From contig OX352773.1 in assembly GCA_947095535.1 (NCBI GenBank), forward strand, positions 263,337,590 to 263,401,589: a stretch of 64,000 nt of DNA. Reading direction: 5' to 3'. The position numbers and the translations under genes were made by a program. The notes beneath the pieces were generated by a model. That model made no database searches. It was not told the origin of the DNA and saw only the letters and a program-made list of their open reading frames with translations. Below, in pieces: positions 23,690 through 34,016 of the stretch (its first letter is position 1; every line of letters starts with the position of its first letter). This stretch comes from Poecilobothrus nobilitatus (Eukaryota; Arthropoda; Insecta; Diptera; Dolichopodidae).

Positions 23690-24150
23690 GTCGTAGTGTT
23701 AAACTAATTAAATTTTACAGAAATGTTTACAATAAAACTTCCTTATCTTTTACAAAATATCAGATGTCGATAGCTTAATTAAGTAGCAAAATATGAGAAT
23801 ACAAATTTTGCAATTGGCAGCTACTCGAACTTTTTGTATTACACCAATCAAATTCTGCAGATATTTTTGACATTCAGTTTATCTTCTTTTGGAAAATTTT
23901 GAAATACCCCAGTTTAATTAGATACTGGGTAATGCTTATATATAGCAACTTGTTGAACTTAGCAGCTAATCAACCATTCATAAATCATATGGAAGCAAGT
24001 CAAACCCGGGATTGGGTTGTTATTTCCAATAGCAAATGTGCGGGCATTTATATTTAAAACTTAAATCGAAAACATTTTAGAATCCAAGTTTCATTATTTT
24101 TTGAACTTATTATCGTACGAACATAACTAAATTGACTCAGGATTTAATGC
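23690..24150 (-). repeat. H2 element relic
   Basis: TTGGCAGCTACTCGAACT, CACCAATCAAATTCTGCAG and ATTAGATACTGGGTAATG are diverged forms of the H2 array unit at 51188-52510, in the same orientation as that array. The hairpin end is reduced to ATTATCGTACGAACATAACT and TGACTCAGGATTTAATG near 24110-24160. Confidence 0.6.
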
Positions 24151-24300
24151 CTCAATCAAGAATATATTATATTCTTTTTGATACCTTATCGCCTTCTTTA
24201 CGGCGCTACGAACTAACCCCCCCAGTCCCTAACCGCTAAGTCAAAAACGAACTAATCCCTAATATTTTTGGGTCTTAGCTCATTATAAACCACAATTTTT

Positions 24301-24592
24301 TTAATTGTTAACTTGAACGGTGATTGTACCAGAAGTGCGACAAGTGGGGCACAAATTGTTATTTTGGAATTCAACCGCACATTGCGCTTCAAGGGTTAAA
24401 ATACATTCGTTACACACTTTTAATTTTCGATAAGGAAGATGACCACGTTCGCATTAGTATAATGACAGATCACGCACAATGATAATAAAAAAAGAATTTG
24501 TTGAACCGAACAGTTCGCGGTTTGTGAGTTTGGTTCAGGCAATTCTTTTTCCTCATCACTTTCAAAGTTGCCGCTGATGTAAACGCGAAATT
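24301..24592 (-). pseudogene. Frameshifted Cys/His-rich (RING-like) coding relic
   Basis: On the minus strand, TTTCTTCTAATACAG (ending 24593) is a strong splice-acceptor match. The frame from 24592 reads an acidic stretch (SDEEKELPEP), then LCVICHYTN with a C-x2-C pair. A second frame, open from 24453 to a TAA at 24301-24303, reads CERGH near its start, then CNEC, and near its end CPTCR. Two C-x2-C pairs, a C-x3-H and a final C-x2-C in this order recall a RING or treble-clef zinc finger ending a protein. The two halves are in different frames, so it is broken, or there is a sequencing error. The H-to-C spacing is longer than in canonical RINGs, so the class is uncertain. I cannot name the gene. 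Confidence 0.45.
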
Positions 24593-24597
24593 CTGTA

Positions 24598-24910
24598 TTA
24601 GAAGAAATTTTAGAGTTGGTTACAAAACCTAGGTAACACGCATTTTCCGGAATAAGTATATAAATGAATTCTGGAAAAAGCGAATTTCAGGAAGCGATTT
24701 GCATTTTGTTGCTTAAATATATATGTAAAAAAATAATTATGGCAGACTTTAGAGTTGGTTACAAAATCAGGGATTCAATAATTTGTTTTGCTGGGTTTGG
24801 GGGCGGAAATTCCCACTATTTTAAATGCTTTGTAATAAATATTTAAAATAAAAATTGTAAAATAAATCATAGGGGAGGATTTTAGAGTTGCTTATAAAAT
24901 CAAACCTATA
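24598..24910 (+). repeat. Tandem TTTTAGAGTTGG repeat, three copies
   Basis: TTAGAGTTGG(T)TACAAAA occurs at 24610 and 24749 and as TTAGAGTTGCTTATAAAA at 24882, spacings of 139 and 133 bp. The same core is at 3322 and 3476. The first copy abuts the putative splice acceptor of the Cys-rich relic. Confidence 0.65.
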
Positions 24911-24967
24911 CACTTTTTCCGAAATACACAAGCAACTCAAGGTAGCCAAAGGAATACACAGCCATTT

Positions 24968-25115
24968 TGGAAAAAAAATCGGACTAATTCAAAAAAAAAA
25001 ATTAACTAATCCCCAAAAAAATGAACTAATCCCCAAAAAAAATTAATGTATTAATCCCAAAATTCTAAAAATTAACCAAACCCCAAAAAAAAATTAACTA
25101 ATCCCCAAGTTAAAG
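24968..25115 (+). repeat. CCCCAAAA-type ~20-bp minisatellite
   Basis: Imperfect units of TTAACTAATCCCCAAAAAAA occur about six times. An earlier cluster (CGAACTAATCCCTAATATTT) lies at 24205-24265, on the other side of the Cys-rich relic. Confidence 0.7.
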
Positions 25116-25830
25116 TCCCCAAAACCAAAAATGTGTATGAAACTTTGAGTACTTTTTGCAAATGTAAAAAGTCCTCAAAATTGGAAAAAATTGGGGACTT
25201 TTATAAAAATTGTATTTTAGGGACATTTTGCATAAGAAAAAAGTCCCCAAAAAATTTTAAATATTATTATGGAAAAATGTATTTTCAGTATTTTCCTGGG
25301 GTATATTACAGTTAGTTTCAGTTGGTTATGCATAAACTTTAAATATTACCATATTACCAATTTGAAATTTAGAATTACTATTAGGTTTAGACAAAATCTC
25401 GAAAAACAAAATCTCAAAATAGTGGTTGCTGCCGCATACGTACGCACGGCTACGTGCATACTTACTACATACAAAAGTATTAAGTATAGAATTTTCTACG
25501 ATATTCATACAAAAATATTGAATTTGTAAATTTCTTTACATTTTTATCGATAAAATTATGAAATTCTAATCTATTTTAATAATGGGGCCCCCGCTAATAT
25601 AACTGTTTTTGATTTTTGTCTCTAACTCTAAAATCCCTACTAATTTAGAATTTGGCATATATATAAAATATAAATATTCTGCAAAAGTGCTATAACTATG
25701 TTTTTGAATCCAACTCTAAAATCTCTCCTAATTCAGAATCTCATATCCAGTCCCAAAATTGGGAACTTTTACATTTTTGTTTTGGGGACTTTTTTCTTGG
25801 GCACTTTTTTCGTGCTGCGGTTTTTCTGTT
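25108..25830. repeat. Inverted AGTCCCCAAAA arms (fold-back)
   Basis: AAGTCCCCAAAACCAAAAATG (25108-25130) and AAAAAGTCCTCAAAATTGG on the left are mirrored by CAAAATTGGGAACTTTTAC and TTTTGTTTTGGGGACTTTTT at 25750-25797. Inverted TTTTAGAGTTGG cores (AACTCTAAAATC) lie at 25624 and 25712. The region 24598-25830 is thus roughly palindromic in its repeat order. Frames inside it are short and unrecognised. Confidence 0.5.
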
Positions 25831-26122
25831 AAAAATGACATAAAAAAAAAATGAATGATACAAATTTGCTTTTATAAAAATTTTGTATAACAAAATGGTA
25901 CAAAAAACAGATTTGTCTAACAAATTTGACTTTGCTAGACTTTAAGTTTAAAATTATAGTGATTTGTAAATTGAGTCAGAGTATTTATTATAAATTTTTT
26001 TTTCTCGCATATAAAACTTTTGGATAAACTTCCGCAAAGGGATTATTATCGATTTAGATTACGTGATCATATAACAGTACTGTATATCTTCACGTTCCAA
26101 AATATATTTGCCATTAGCACCG

Positions 26123-26308
26123 ATGACGCCGAAAAATGGTCGGAAAATAGCTCGTAAACCTTCTGAGGAAATTTATCCTCAAGCTCTTTTACAAATTCGT
26201 TTTAACAACTTCTTCCCTAACTTCCCCTGCTATTTGGTGAAACCTACTCTAACATCGTTCAAAGTGTATTATTATTCTACAAAAAAAGAGGACAAACGGT
26301 CACCATAA
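26123..26308 (+). other. Small unrecognised ORF (61 codons)
   Basis: ATG at 26123 opens 61 codons ending in TAA. The base composition is markedly less AT-biased than the flanks, and the peptide (starting MTPKNGRKIARKPSEEIYP, later FFPNFPCYLVKP) has varied residues rather than the F/K/I/N mix of chance frames here. No domain recognised. It may be a decayed exon or transposon fragment. Confidence 0.3.
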
Positions 26309-26880
26309 TCGTAAATATTATTATCTAGTTTATGATTAAAAAATATTAAATTACACTTTTATGTAATTCTATAATTATGAAATATCAGTGAAATGCAATT
26401 AGAAGTTTTTTTTACACAAAAAGAAAAACTGGAGTTTTTATCAAAATAATGTGTATGTCGTATAAAAAATTTTTTAAAATGTTTTTTTTTACAATTTCTG
26501 TAGTTATTTAATAAAAAAAATTTCATAGCATATAGTACATAATAATATGTACTTAATAAAATTTTAAAACTATTCTTCTATGATTTATAATATATAATAT
26601 AAATTGCATTAAATTAAACTCACTTTTTTTCGTGCATAAACTTTTAAATATACCCTTAAAACATTTTTCTGATTTTTAATTTTAGATGAGAAAATCTAAT
26701 AAAAACTAATTTTTTTCAATAGATTGAACGACAATATTTCTATGTATACATTATATAATATATAAGTATATATTTATATTTACATATTATATACAAGATA
26801 ATGCAGCTTTTCTTACATATAGAATTATTATGTAAAGATTCAGGGTCGGCTTAAAAAAAAAGGGTAGAGCAACAACAATT
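26309..26880. other. AT-rich spacer, no gene seen
   Basis: Plain A/T-rich text and short TA repeats. Nothing recognised. Confidence 0.4.
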
Positions 26881-28793
26881 TTTTATACCCGTATGATAGG
26901 ATCGGTAATATTAAAATTGCTCCTCCGTTTGTAACACGTCGAAATAAGCTAGCTAGATATACCTTCAAATGTATGGAAAATATTAATTTTATTTTTAAAA
27001 CCTTTTTTTTGTAGCCCCACCCGTGATGCTGCTACAACCCCTCAAACTTTGAAAAAGCCCTATTTTTAAATGCATATATTTCATGTTCTGCTTAAGATTT
27101 TTTCAATCTGAAAACGTCATTCGACAGGTATTTTTTTTAACTTTGTAAATTAATATCTATAATTTTGATTTAATATCAATTTTTTTTAAATTTAGTATTT
27201 AAATTTACCGTTATGTGAAAACCAAATTTTGTATAATTTTTCTACCTTCATAACTCCGGCACGCTTTTAAATAGAAGCTGGAAATTTTGACAGTAAAAAG
27301 AACTATTAGAATTGAAAAGTTTGCTCAGAACTTTGTTTTGGACCGCCCCCTGTTTATGAGCTATTAGGGCTCAAAAATTGAAAAGTTGTATTTTCTAAAC
27401 ACCTGCAACTTGGGCACCTGTACACATTTTACTTCGACAAGATATAAAATTTAAAGCTATAGTAATATATTTTTACGTGTTTAAAGGTTTCTTTTAGTTG
27501 TATAGGGTTCTAGAGTTACAGCCCTCAAAATTGCAAAAAAGCCCTATTTCCAGATGTATATATCTCAGGCTCTGCGTAATAGTATTCTAAATTGTATTCG
27601 TATAGTAATCTAAAACCGCCAGAAGACCGAACATTCTATTATTTCCATAAAGCAATATAAAAATTATGCAATATTTTGTAATTTATTTTACTATTTAAAT
27701 TTACCGTTAAGTAAAAACCACATTTTGCATGAAATTGTTTTTTTCATAACTCCGGCACGCCTTTAGATAGAAACCTGAAATTTTGAGACAAGAAAAAACT
27801 TTTAGAATTAGTATAAGTTTCCTTAAATTTTTGTTGGACCACCCACTGTTTAAAAGGTATTAGGGCTGCAAAATTGAAAATTTGCTATTTTTAGCACATG
27901 TAACTTAAAAACCTGTACAAATTTTTCTTCGGCAAGTCATAAATATTAAAGCTCCAGTAATATATTTTTACGTGTATTAAGGGATTTTTTAGTTGTATAA
28001 ATTATTATTTAGTTTAGTTGTATAGTTGGAACCCTGTATGGGTTCCGGACTTACAGCCCCTAAAAATTTCAGAAAAGTCCAATTTTCTACAGCCCCTAAA
28101 AATTTCAAAAAAGTCAATGGATTGGATCAGAATCATATTCTAAGTCGATTAAACTTTGTCTGTCCGTCCGTCCGCCCGCTCGTTAACAACTTTTCTTAAT
28201 AATATAGTGTTACCTTAAAATTGACGAAAGTGTGACTTCATTTTTCTAAATTTTTCTAACAAATTTTTTAACGATCTTTTTGCATTTTTTTTTTACTCGA
28301 AAATTTGAAATTGTTGAGGATGATGCATAGTACAAAAAAAATTTAATAAATAAAAAATATAACGGGTACTTCAAGAATTTATATTTATATGATATTAGTA
28401 TACATACTTATATAACTCATGTTCAATTATATACCGTATCTATATGTCCCTAAAGAATGAATGATATATAATATTATACATATATTATGTATATTTAGTA
28501 TAAATTATTAAATATTTGCTGCTTAGTATTAAATGGTTCTATAGCGTATTTGGATAAGTTTTGGATTGATAATCGTTTTGTGGAAGGTTAGAATCTGCTT
28601 TTAAAGAATGTATAAACATATAGTTTGAATATATGTAGATACAAACCATACTTCTAAAAATTATAAAATTCATCAAATTATTTTAAAATACTGAGAAATT
28701 AAAAAAATAATATTATAAGCAGAGTAATGGGCAGTTATGAAAATACTAACGGTTCGTAAGGGTATGTGCAAAGGCAACTGTATTCTTCCTCGT
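26881..28793 (+). mobile_element. H1 DINE-1/Helentron-like element, copy 1 (long form)
   Basis: Starts TTTTATACCCGTATGATAGG and AAATTGCTCCTCCGTTTGTA with GCTAGATATACCTTC, and ends GTTCGTAAGGGTATGTGC, then AAAGGCAACTGTATTCTTCC and TCGTTTT. These ends match the H1 copies at 34017 and 45841. The interior repeats itself: CTCCGGCACGC blocks sit at 27254 and 27750, 496 bp apart, which explains its 1.9-kb length against about 1.56 kb. A GTCCGTCCGTCC motif lies at 28160-28180 rather than near the start, so the interior is rearranged. No transposase or Rep/helicase coding: non-autonomous. Confidence 0.75.
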
Positions 28794-29190
28794 TTTTTAA
28801 TTGAATGTTAAGAAGCACAGTCTGCATATAAAATATGCTTTTAAATACGAATTTATATGTTTGATCATTATATTATAGTTGTACACTAATTTCTCATTAA
28901 CATCCTATATATTATTTACAAATTATCAATATGTATTTTAAAAAAAGTTTTAAACATAATCTTTTTTGTTATTGTTGATTTTACGTCCTTCTTATTATTC
29001 TTATTATTGCACATTAAAGAATTTTTTATAACACCATTTTATCACACGAACAATTACAAATTTATTTTTTTAAATAAAGTCCAATACCAGACAAAATAAC
29101 TATTTTAAATAATACCTAATCTTTTAATTTAAATAACATTAAATTTTCACTATTCCGTTATAAATATCAAGCAGACTACTGAATTGTAAA
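28794..29190. other. AT-rich spacer, no gene seen
   Basis: A/T-tract DNA between H1 copy 1 and the 17-bp minisatellite. Nothing recognised. Confidence 0.4.
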
Positions 29191-29385
29191 ATAGCGTCTA
29201 TAAAAAAATACCGTCTATAAGGAAATACCGTCTATTAGGAAATAGCGTCTATTAGGAAATAGCGTCTATAAGGAAATAGCGTCTATAAGGAAATAGCGTC
29301 TATTAGAAAATAGCGTCTATTAGGAAATAGCGTCTATAAGGAAATAGCATCTACAAAGAAATAGTGTCTAAAAATAACAAATAAA
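29191..29385 (+). repeat. 17-bp minisatellite, 11 units
   Basis: The consensus is AAATAGCGTCTATAAGG. The CGTCTA core (CATCTA and TGTCTA in the last two units) starts at 29195, 29212, 29229, 29246, 29263, 29280, 29297, 29314, 29331, 29348 and 29365, always 17 bp apart. The units alternate between TATAAGG and TATTAGG endings. Unit and gap are not distinct, so it is not a CRISPR. Confidence 0.95.
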
Positions 29386-30470
29386 ATAACATCTAAAATT
29401 TTCCTGTTTTTTAAGTTATATTTCGCAATGAAAAAAAATTTTCTGCTAAAAAATCTAAAATTATTTTAATTTTTGAAATGAAAAAATAAAAAAAAATGTA
29501 TTTCAAAAACAAAGCCATAAAATTTTCAAATAATCTTGTACAGTGGCTCGGCAGTGGGCACAAGTAAAGGTAGTTGAAGTTCTGTTCTCTAAGCTGTTTG
29601 TCTGAATTTTCATTTTTCAAAATCGCAATCACAAAATCTCATACTATGTAATGTATATATGTATTTTATAAAGTATGTTCTGGAAGAAGAGTATATAACG
29701 CTGATTTTGTAAATTATTCTAAAATCCTTTTTTTAAAACCTGTATGATTTGTAAGGTTATATTTTTCGTATGCTTTCTTTGAATGATCCTGCCTAAATCG
29801 TGTACGTATCTGTTAAGTATCTATTTATAACTTTTATTGAAAAATAAGTTAATTCTAAAATTTTCCATTTTTTCTTGCTCAAAGATGGTGCAAATTGAAA
29901 AATACAAATAATAAAATATAACAACAAAATTATTATATATTATATACGTATATACAATAAAAAAGTACTGGGTTCAATGATAGTTTTATTGTCATAATAA
30001 AGAAAAGGAAAGAAAATACATACATAAAAAGGAAATAAAAATAGGAAAAAGAAATAAAATAATGGCTCTAGGAGCTTTAGTATAAAAATTTTTTTCATAT
30101 CACCCATTCCATAAAATTTTTGCCACAATGTAATGAATTTTTTCAAAATAAGATTTCGATAAACATTTTTTTTTTGTCTAAAGACTAAAGGAACGCAATA
30201 AAGTTTGACGATCCGTTGTTCTACATTAATTTTATCTAGTTTGTAAAAAAGTAAATTTTAAAAACGTCGATATTTCTATCAATGTTCAAACCGACAAAGT
30301 AGAAAACTAATCATATAGAGCATTTTATTACTTACCAAAAAAAAATCGCTTGAAATATTGATTTTTTATATTTTTGACATTTTTTAATTGAGGAAAAAAA
30401 TATTTAGCCTAGGATATGTAAAGAGTTAATAATATGGTTAATAGGCGCGCAAAAAGTGCTAACAACTCTT
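29386..30470. other. AT-rich spacer, no gene seen
   Basis: Plain AT-rich sequence with frames rich in phenylalanine and lysine. Nothing recognised. Confidence 0.4.
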
Positions 30471-30472
30471 AT

Positions 30473-30545
30473 ACCTGATCAATGGTAGTATAATTAGGTT
30501 ATCGGCATCGTAAGTTCTTGTCTTCAAACCATGGCCTGATCATAG
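30473..30545 (+). repeat. Diverged SINE-B head
   Basis: CTGATCAATGGTAGTATAAT, then TTATCGGCATCG, then GTCTTCAAACCATGGCCTGA and TCATAG aligns in order with the SINE-B head at 15791-15865, followed here too by AGTAATAGTTAAT-like AAT-rich text. Box B is degraded. The 3' body is missing. Confidence 0.4.
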
Positions 30546-30949
30546 TAATAGTTAATATGGTTAGATTATTATAATATAAACCATTACAATATAAACTATC
30601 GTAATATAAAATAAATAAACATATACTTCTCGTATAAGAGAAAATATGTAACAGGTATTTGCGCTTCACAGTGTTCTACAGCCGAGTTCACAGATTTAAT
30701 GAAAATAATAATTCAAGAAACTAAATAGCTAAACACGTTTTTGTTTTGGAAATCTGAGCACTTTCTGAGCAAAGCATTTGAATAAAAAGTCATGTTTTAT
30801 ATTATTCACTTTACCTATCAATTTTATTTTGACATTATTTTTTGGTCTGATTTAAAAAATAAAACATCTTCAGTCCATTTTTAGTCTAATCTTTATAATT
30901 TTTTAAATGACGTTATATGTCTTTTAAGTAACTAATATACCAACGAATT
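30546..30949. other. AT-rich spacer, no gene seen
   Basis: Begins with a short ATAAACCATTACAATATAAA tandem phrase, then plain AT-rich DNA. Confidence 0.4.
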
Positions 30950-31460
30950 AGCACATAGAACTAGGCGAATAGCTGGGATCTTAAAAAAAAAGTAGAGATT
31001 AGAGTACAAGGAGAACATAAGATTTCAACTTCCATTTCAACGTCTCTTCCACAGCACTATATCGTATGCTAAAGCAATCTGGGAGAGAATACAAAAGAAT
31101 ACAAAACAAAGCAATTAAAAACCTATTTGTCCTCCTTATAAGGACATCTGATACAGATGAAATTCAAAAATTATGGGATTTTAAAAATGAAGCAGTGCAA
31201 GGAGCTAATTCTACTTCTATATAATATAGAAAAAGCAACAGCTAAAAAACGAACACATCAATAATAACAAACAATCAAATTCACAAATACAACACTAGAG
31301 GTTCAAATCTTATGCACTACCAACCAAGAACATATCTAAATGGCCAGTAGTTTATTATCAATACAGCAATTAAACTATATATTAATTTACCACCAAATAT
31401 AAAAAAAATTATAGATATTTAAAAAAACTAAAAAGAACTATTAAAAATTCAATTTCCAAA
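30950..31460 (+). pseudogene. LINE reverse-transcriptase C-terminal relic
   Basis: Translated in shifting frames it gives KLAHRTRRIAGIL, then RIQNKAIKNLFVLLIRTSD, then YNTRGSNLMHYQPRTY and IKLYINLPPNIKKI. These correspond in order to the conserved tail of jockey/CR1-type LINE ORF2 (k+...aiGiL; iQNKaik.lf.l..rT; yNTR.......pR......G...I+LYN.LP..Ik). Several stop codons and at least two frameshifts are present. It differs from the relic at 12464, which covers a slightly earlier part of ORF2. Confidence 0.65.
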
Positions 31461-33150
31461 AAATATTAAATTTTTTACGAGTACATTAGCGCAACGAGTA
31501 CTTTACTTTAGTTAATGATCTGCGAGTTCTTAGACCAAATGAAAAAGTTTTACCGTAGGACATGTTTTTAATTAGTTATTGAAATAAAAAAATTGTTCTA
31601 TAAAATTCAAATTTTTAAACCCAAATTAATTCAATTATTTGTAGATTAAACAATTTTTCACAAAATATAATCGAACCCTATAATAAAGATATCATACAAT
31701 AATATTTTAAAGTTTTCTTTTACGCGCATTGTATTTAATAAATCGATTTTTCTAATAAATGCTGTATTGAATCTAAAATTTTATTAAAAAAGTAGTAAAA
31801 AATAAAAAAAGAAGATAAAGTAATTTTTCAATGTTGTATTTTTTTGTTGTCCTATTTTCTCTCTATAGACCGTTCAAACAGAATTGAATATCGTGAACAA
31901 GAAAAAAGAAAATTCTCTGAAGTTTTCCTAGAACTTTTATTTTTTGTTTTGTTTATTTTTCAATAAATTTTCTTTAATAGCTAAACGTAACTCATTCTTT
32001 ACCATTATTTATTTATTTGTTGATTCTTTTAGTCTTTTTTATTCATCATTTAATTTATTGTTCAGTTTTTTTAAATATAAAATTATTGAATTTTAATTCG
32101 AAATTTTCTATTTTCCAAAAATGTACAATAGATTTGCAATAAAAGTGAAGTAAATAGAAAAAAATTTAACAAAAAAAAGAAAAGTAAAAGTATTGAAGTG
32201 TAAAGCATGATTTATTTTAAAACTATTCAAAATAAAGAAAATTTATTATGAAATGCGCTTACGTTTTATTGAAGAAATTATTCAAATGAATTTGAATACG
32301 CTAATACCTACCCATATTATTTCACCTTAAATAATATAAAAAAAAAAATATGTAATAGTATAAAATAAAAATATACTGAGGCAATGTTTTATTGTTCTCC
32401 GGGCTATAATAATCCTCTTGAGGGTTTTATTTTATTTTTTTTTACCAAAAGTAATAGGTTGTAATAACTAAAATTTGTTTTGAAGATTATGAAATATCAG
32501 CGGTGGAACACAATACTATACACAAAAATTTCGGCATTTATGATCTATAAATGATTGACATTGGTGAAATTATATGTCAAAGATTTTTTTTTTTCTATTA
32601 GTTCTAAAATTATTTAGCCCGTATTATATTGTTGCGTGTTTGTCGGTTCGCAATTATTTATCTGTTTTTCAATTAAATAATAACACTTTAACTTTACTTT
32701 ATTTTTTCGGTTTATTCGATCTTAACTCTATCACATTCAAATTAGAACTCTTTTTTATTTACAAAAATTGGCGATATTTATACAAAATCTATAATTATAA
32801 TTTAGTAGTTTTCAGCCACATACTACGTATTATGATATTCCGCTAAGTTTTGAATACAAGGGCATATTTGAATACGGTTTTGCTATTTAACATACATATT
32901 GTATACATATTGTATACATACATATTGTATACATATTGTATGTATGTTTAGATTGAATCATGTTTTTTTTGTTTTCTTTTGGAATCAAGAAATTTTGTAT
33001 CCCACACAAATTTTTTGTAATTTAGATGTCACGGTAAAATATACTTACACACCAGCTACATCTACATAAACTTACACATCCCTACTCCCTAGTTTTTTAT
33101 ATTCTAGAACATTACATGTTACTTTACATTTCTCTAGATAATTTATTGCT
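31461..33150. other. AT-rich DNA, no gene recognised
   Basis: Mostly A/T tracts. At 32889-32948 a small palindromic tandem repeat of CATATTGTATA occurs four times with CATA insertions. The frame at 32574-32846 is hydrophobic and Phe/Leu-rich but starts on a non-ATG codon and matches nothing I know. Confidence 0.4.
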
Positions 33151-33160
33151 AATGCTAATA

Positions 33161-33252
33161 CAAATATAATGTTATGTTAATGTTAATGTTATGTTAATAT
33201 TAATGTTAATGTTAATGTTAATGTTATGTTAATGTTAATTTTATGTTAATAT
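33161..33252 (+). repeat. (TTAATG)n hexamer array
   Basis: GTTAATGTTAATG units alternate with ATGTTATG variants over about 90 bases. It is a low-complexity satellite-like tract and does not match the insect TTAGG telomere repeat. Confidence 0.85.
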
Positions 33253-33404
33253 TATTATTATTCTTAAAGCTAATATTATTTATTTCACTTATATTTCTAT
33301 TTAATTCTTTATTATTGCTACTAATTTCTAGTTTATCCCAGATTGCTCTATTTACTACTTTTCCAGATTCTTCTATTTACAACAATATGTGTTTAAGATA
33401 CAGA

Positions 33405-34016
33405 TTTTTTTTTTTTTAGGTTTTTTTACGAGAATACAATAAATTTGGGTGATACGTCCCGTTTATGTGGGTATAACAATATTCATGAAACCACAAAAAA
33501 AATTGTGAGAGTCCTACCAATTCAACTGTATTGTGACTCAATGCTACTGGGATATATTTAATTTAATAACATTTAATTTGGACATTGTGACCAACGGCGA
33601 TGGAACACAATTTACAAGGGAATTATGGGATGGACGGAAATAACTAAACCCTAAATTTAATTTGAATTTAAATTTAAATAGTTTTTTTTACGAGGGACGG
33701 TGACAACATCAAAAGTCACTCAAACGCACTGCAGGAAGTTCGTCAGAGTAGTGTTGAATTTTAACCAACCAAAACCACCCTCTTTAAAACTAAACTTTAG
33801 GATGGGTTCTTTAATATAATGTACAGTTTGGTTTTGGACATAAGGATGTGGAAAAGATTAATTGTGAAATTAGTTTTGGGATAATCAGGATTAAGGAAGA
33901 GGAAATAATATAGTACACATTGGGAATGAAGGAGGAAATAATATAGTACACATCTACTTTAATTCATTGAAATCTTAAAGGTGAGTGCTGAACGATGTAA
34001 ACAAAATATTAAATTT
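33405..34016. other. Unidentified, less AT-rich region with ACGAG junctions
   Basis: A more complex stretch directly before the H1 end at 34017. TTTTTTTACGAG occurs at about 33424 and 33686, and the H1 end itself starts ACGAGGAAG. The phrase GAGGAAATAATATAGTACAC is duplicated locally at about 33905 and 33935. No frame or family recognised. It may contain ends of other H-type elements. Confidence 0.35.

Noticed and set aside
29191..29385. CRISPR-like regular spacing
   Set aside because: The 17-bp units are contiguous with no distinct spacers, and the window is eukaryotic.
32574..32846. 90-codon hydrophobic frame
   Set aside because: Phe/Leu/Tyr-rich from T-rich DNA, starts on a non-ATG codon, and no recognisable family.
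33161..33252. Telomere-like repeat
   Set aside because: TTAATG does not match the arthropod TTAGG repeat or other telomeric repeats known to me; it is a local low-complexity array.
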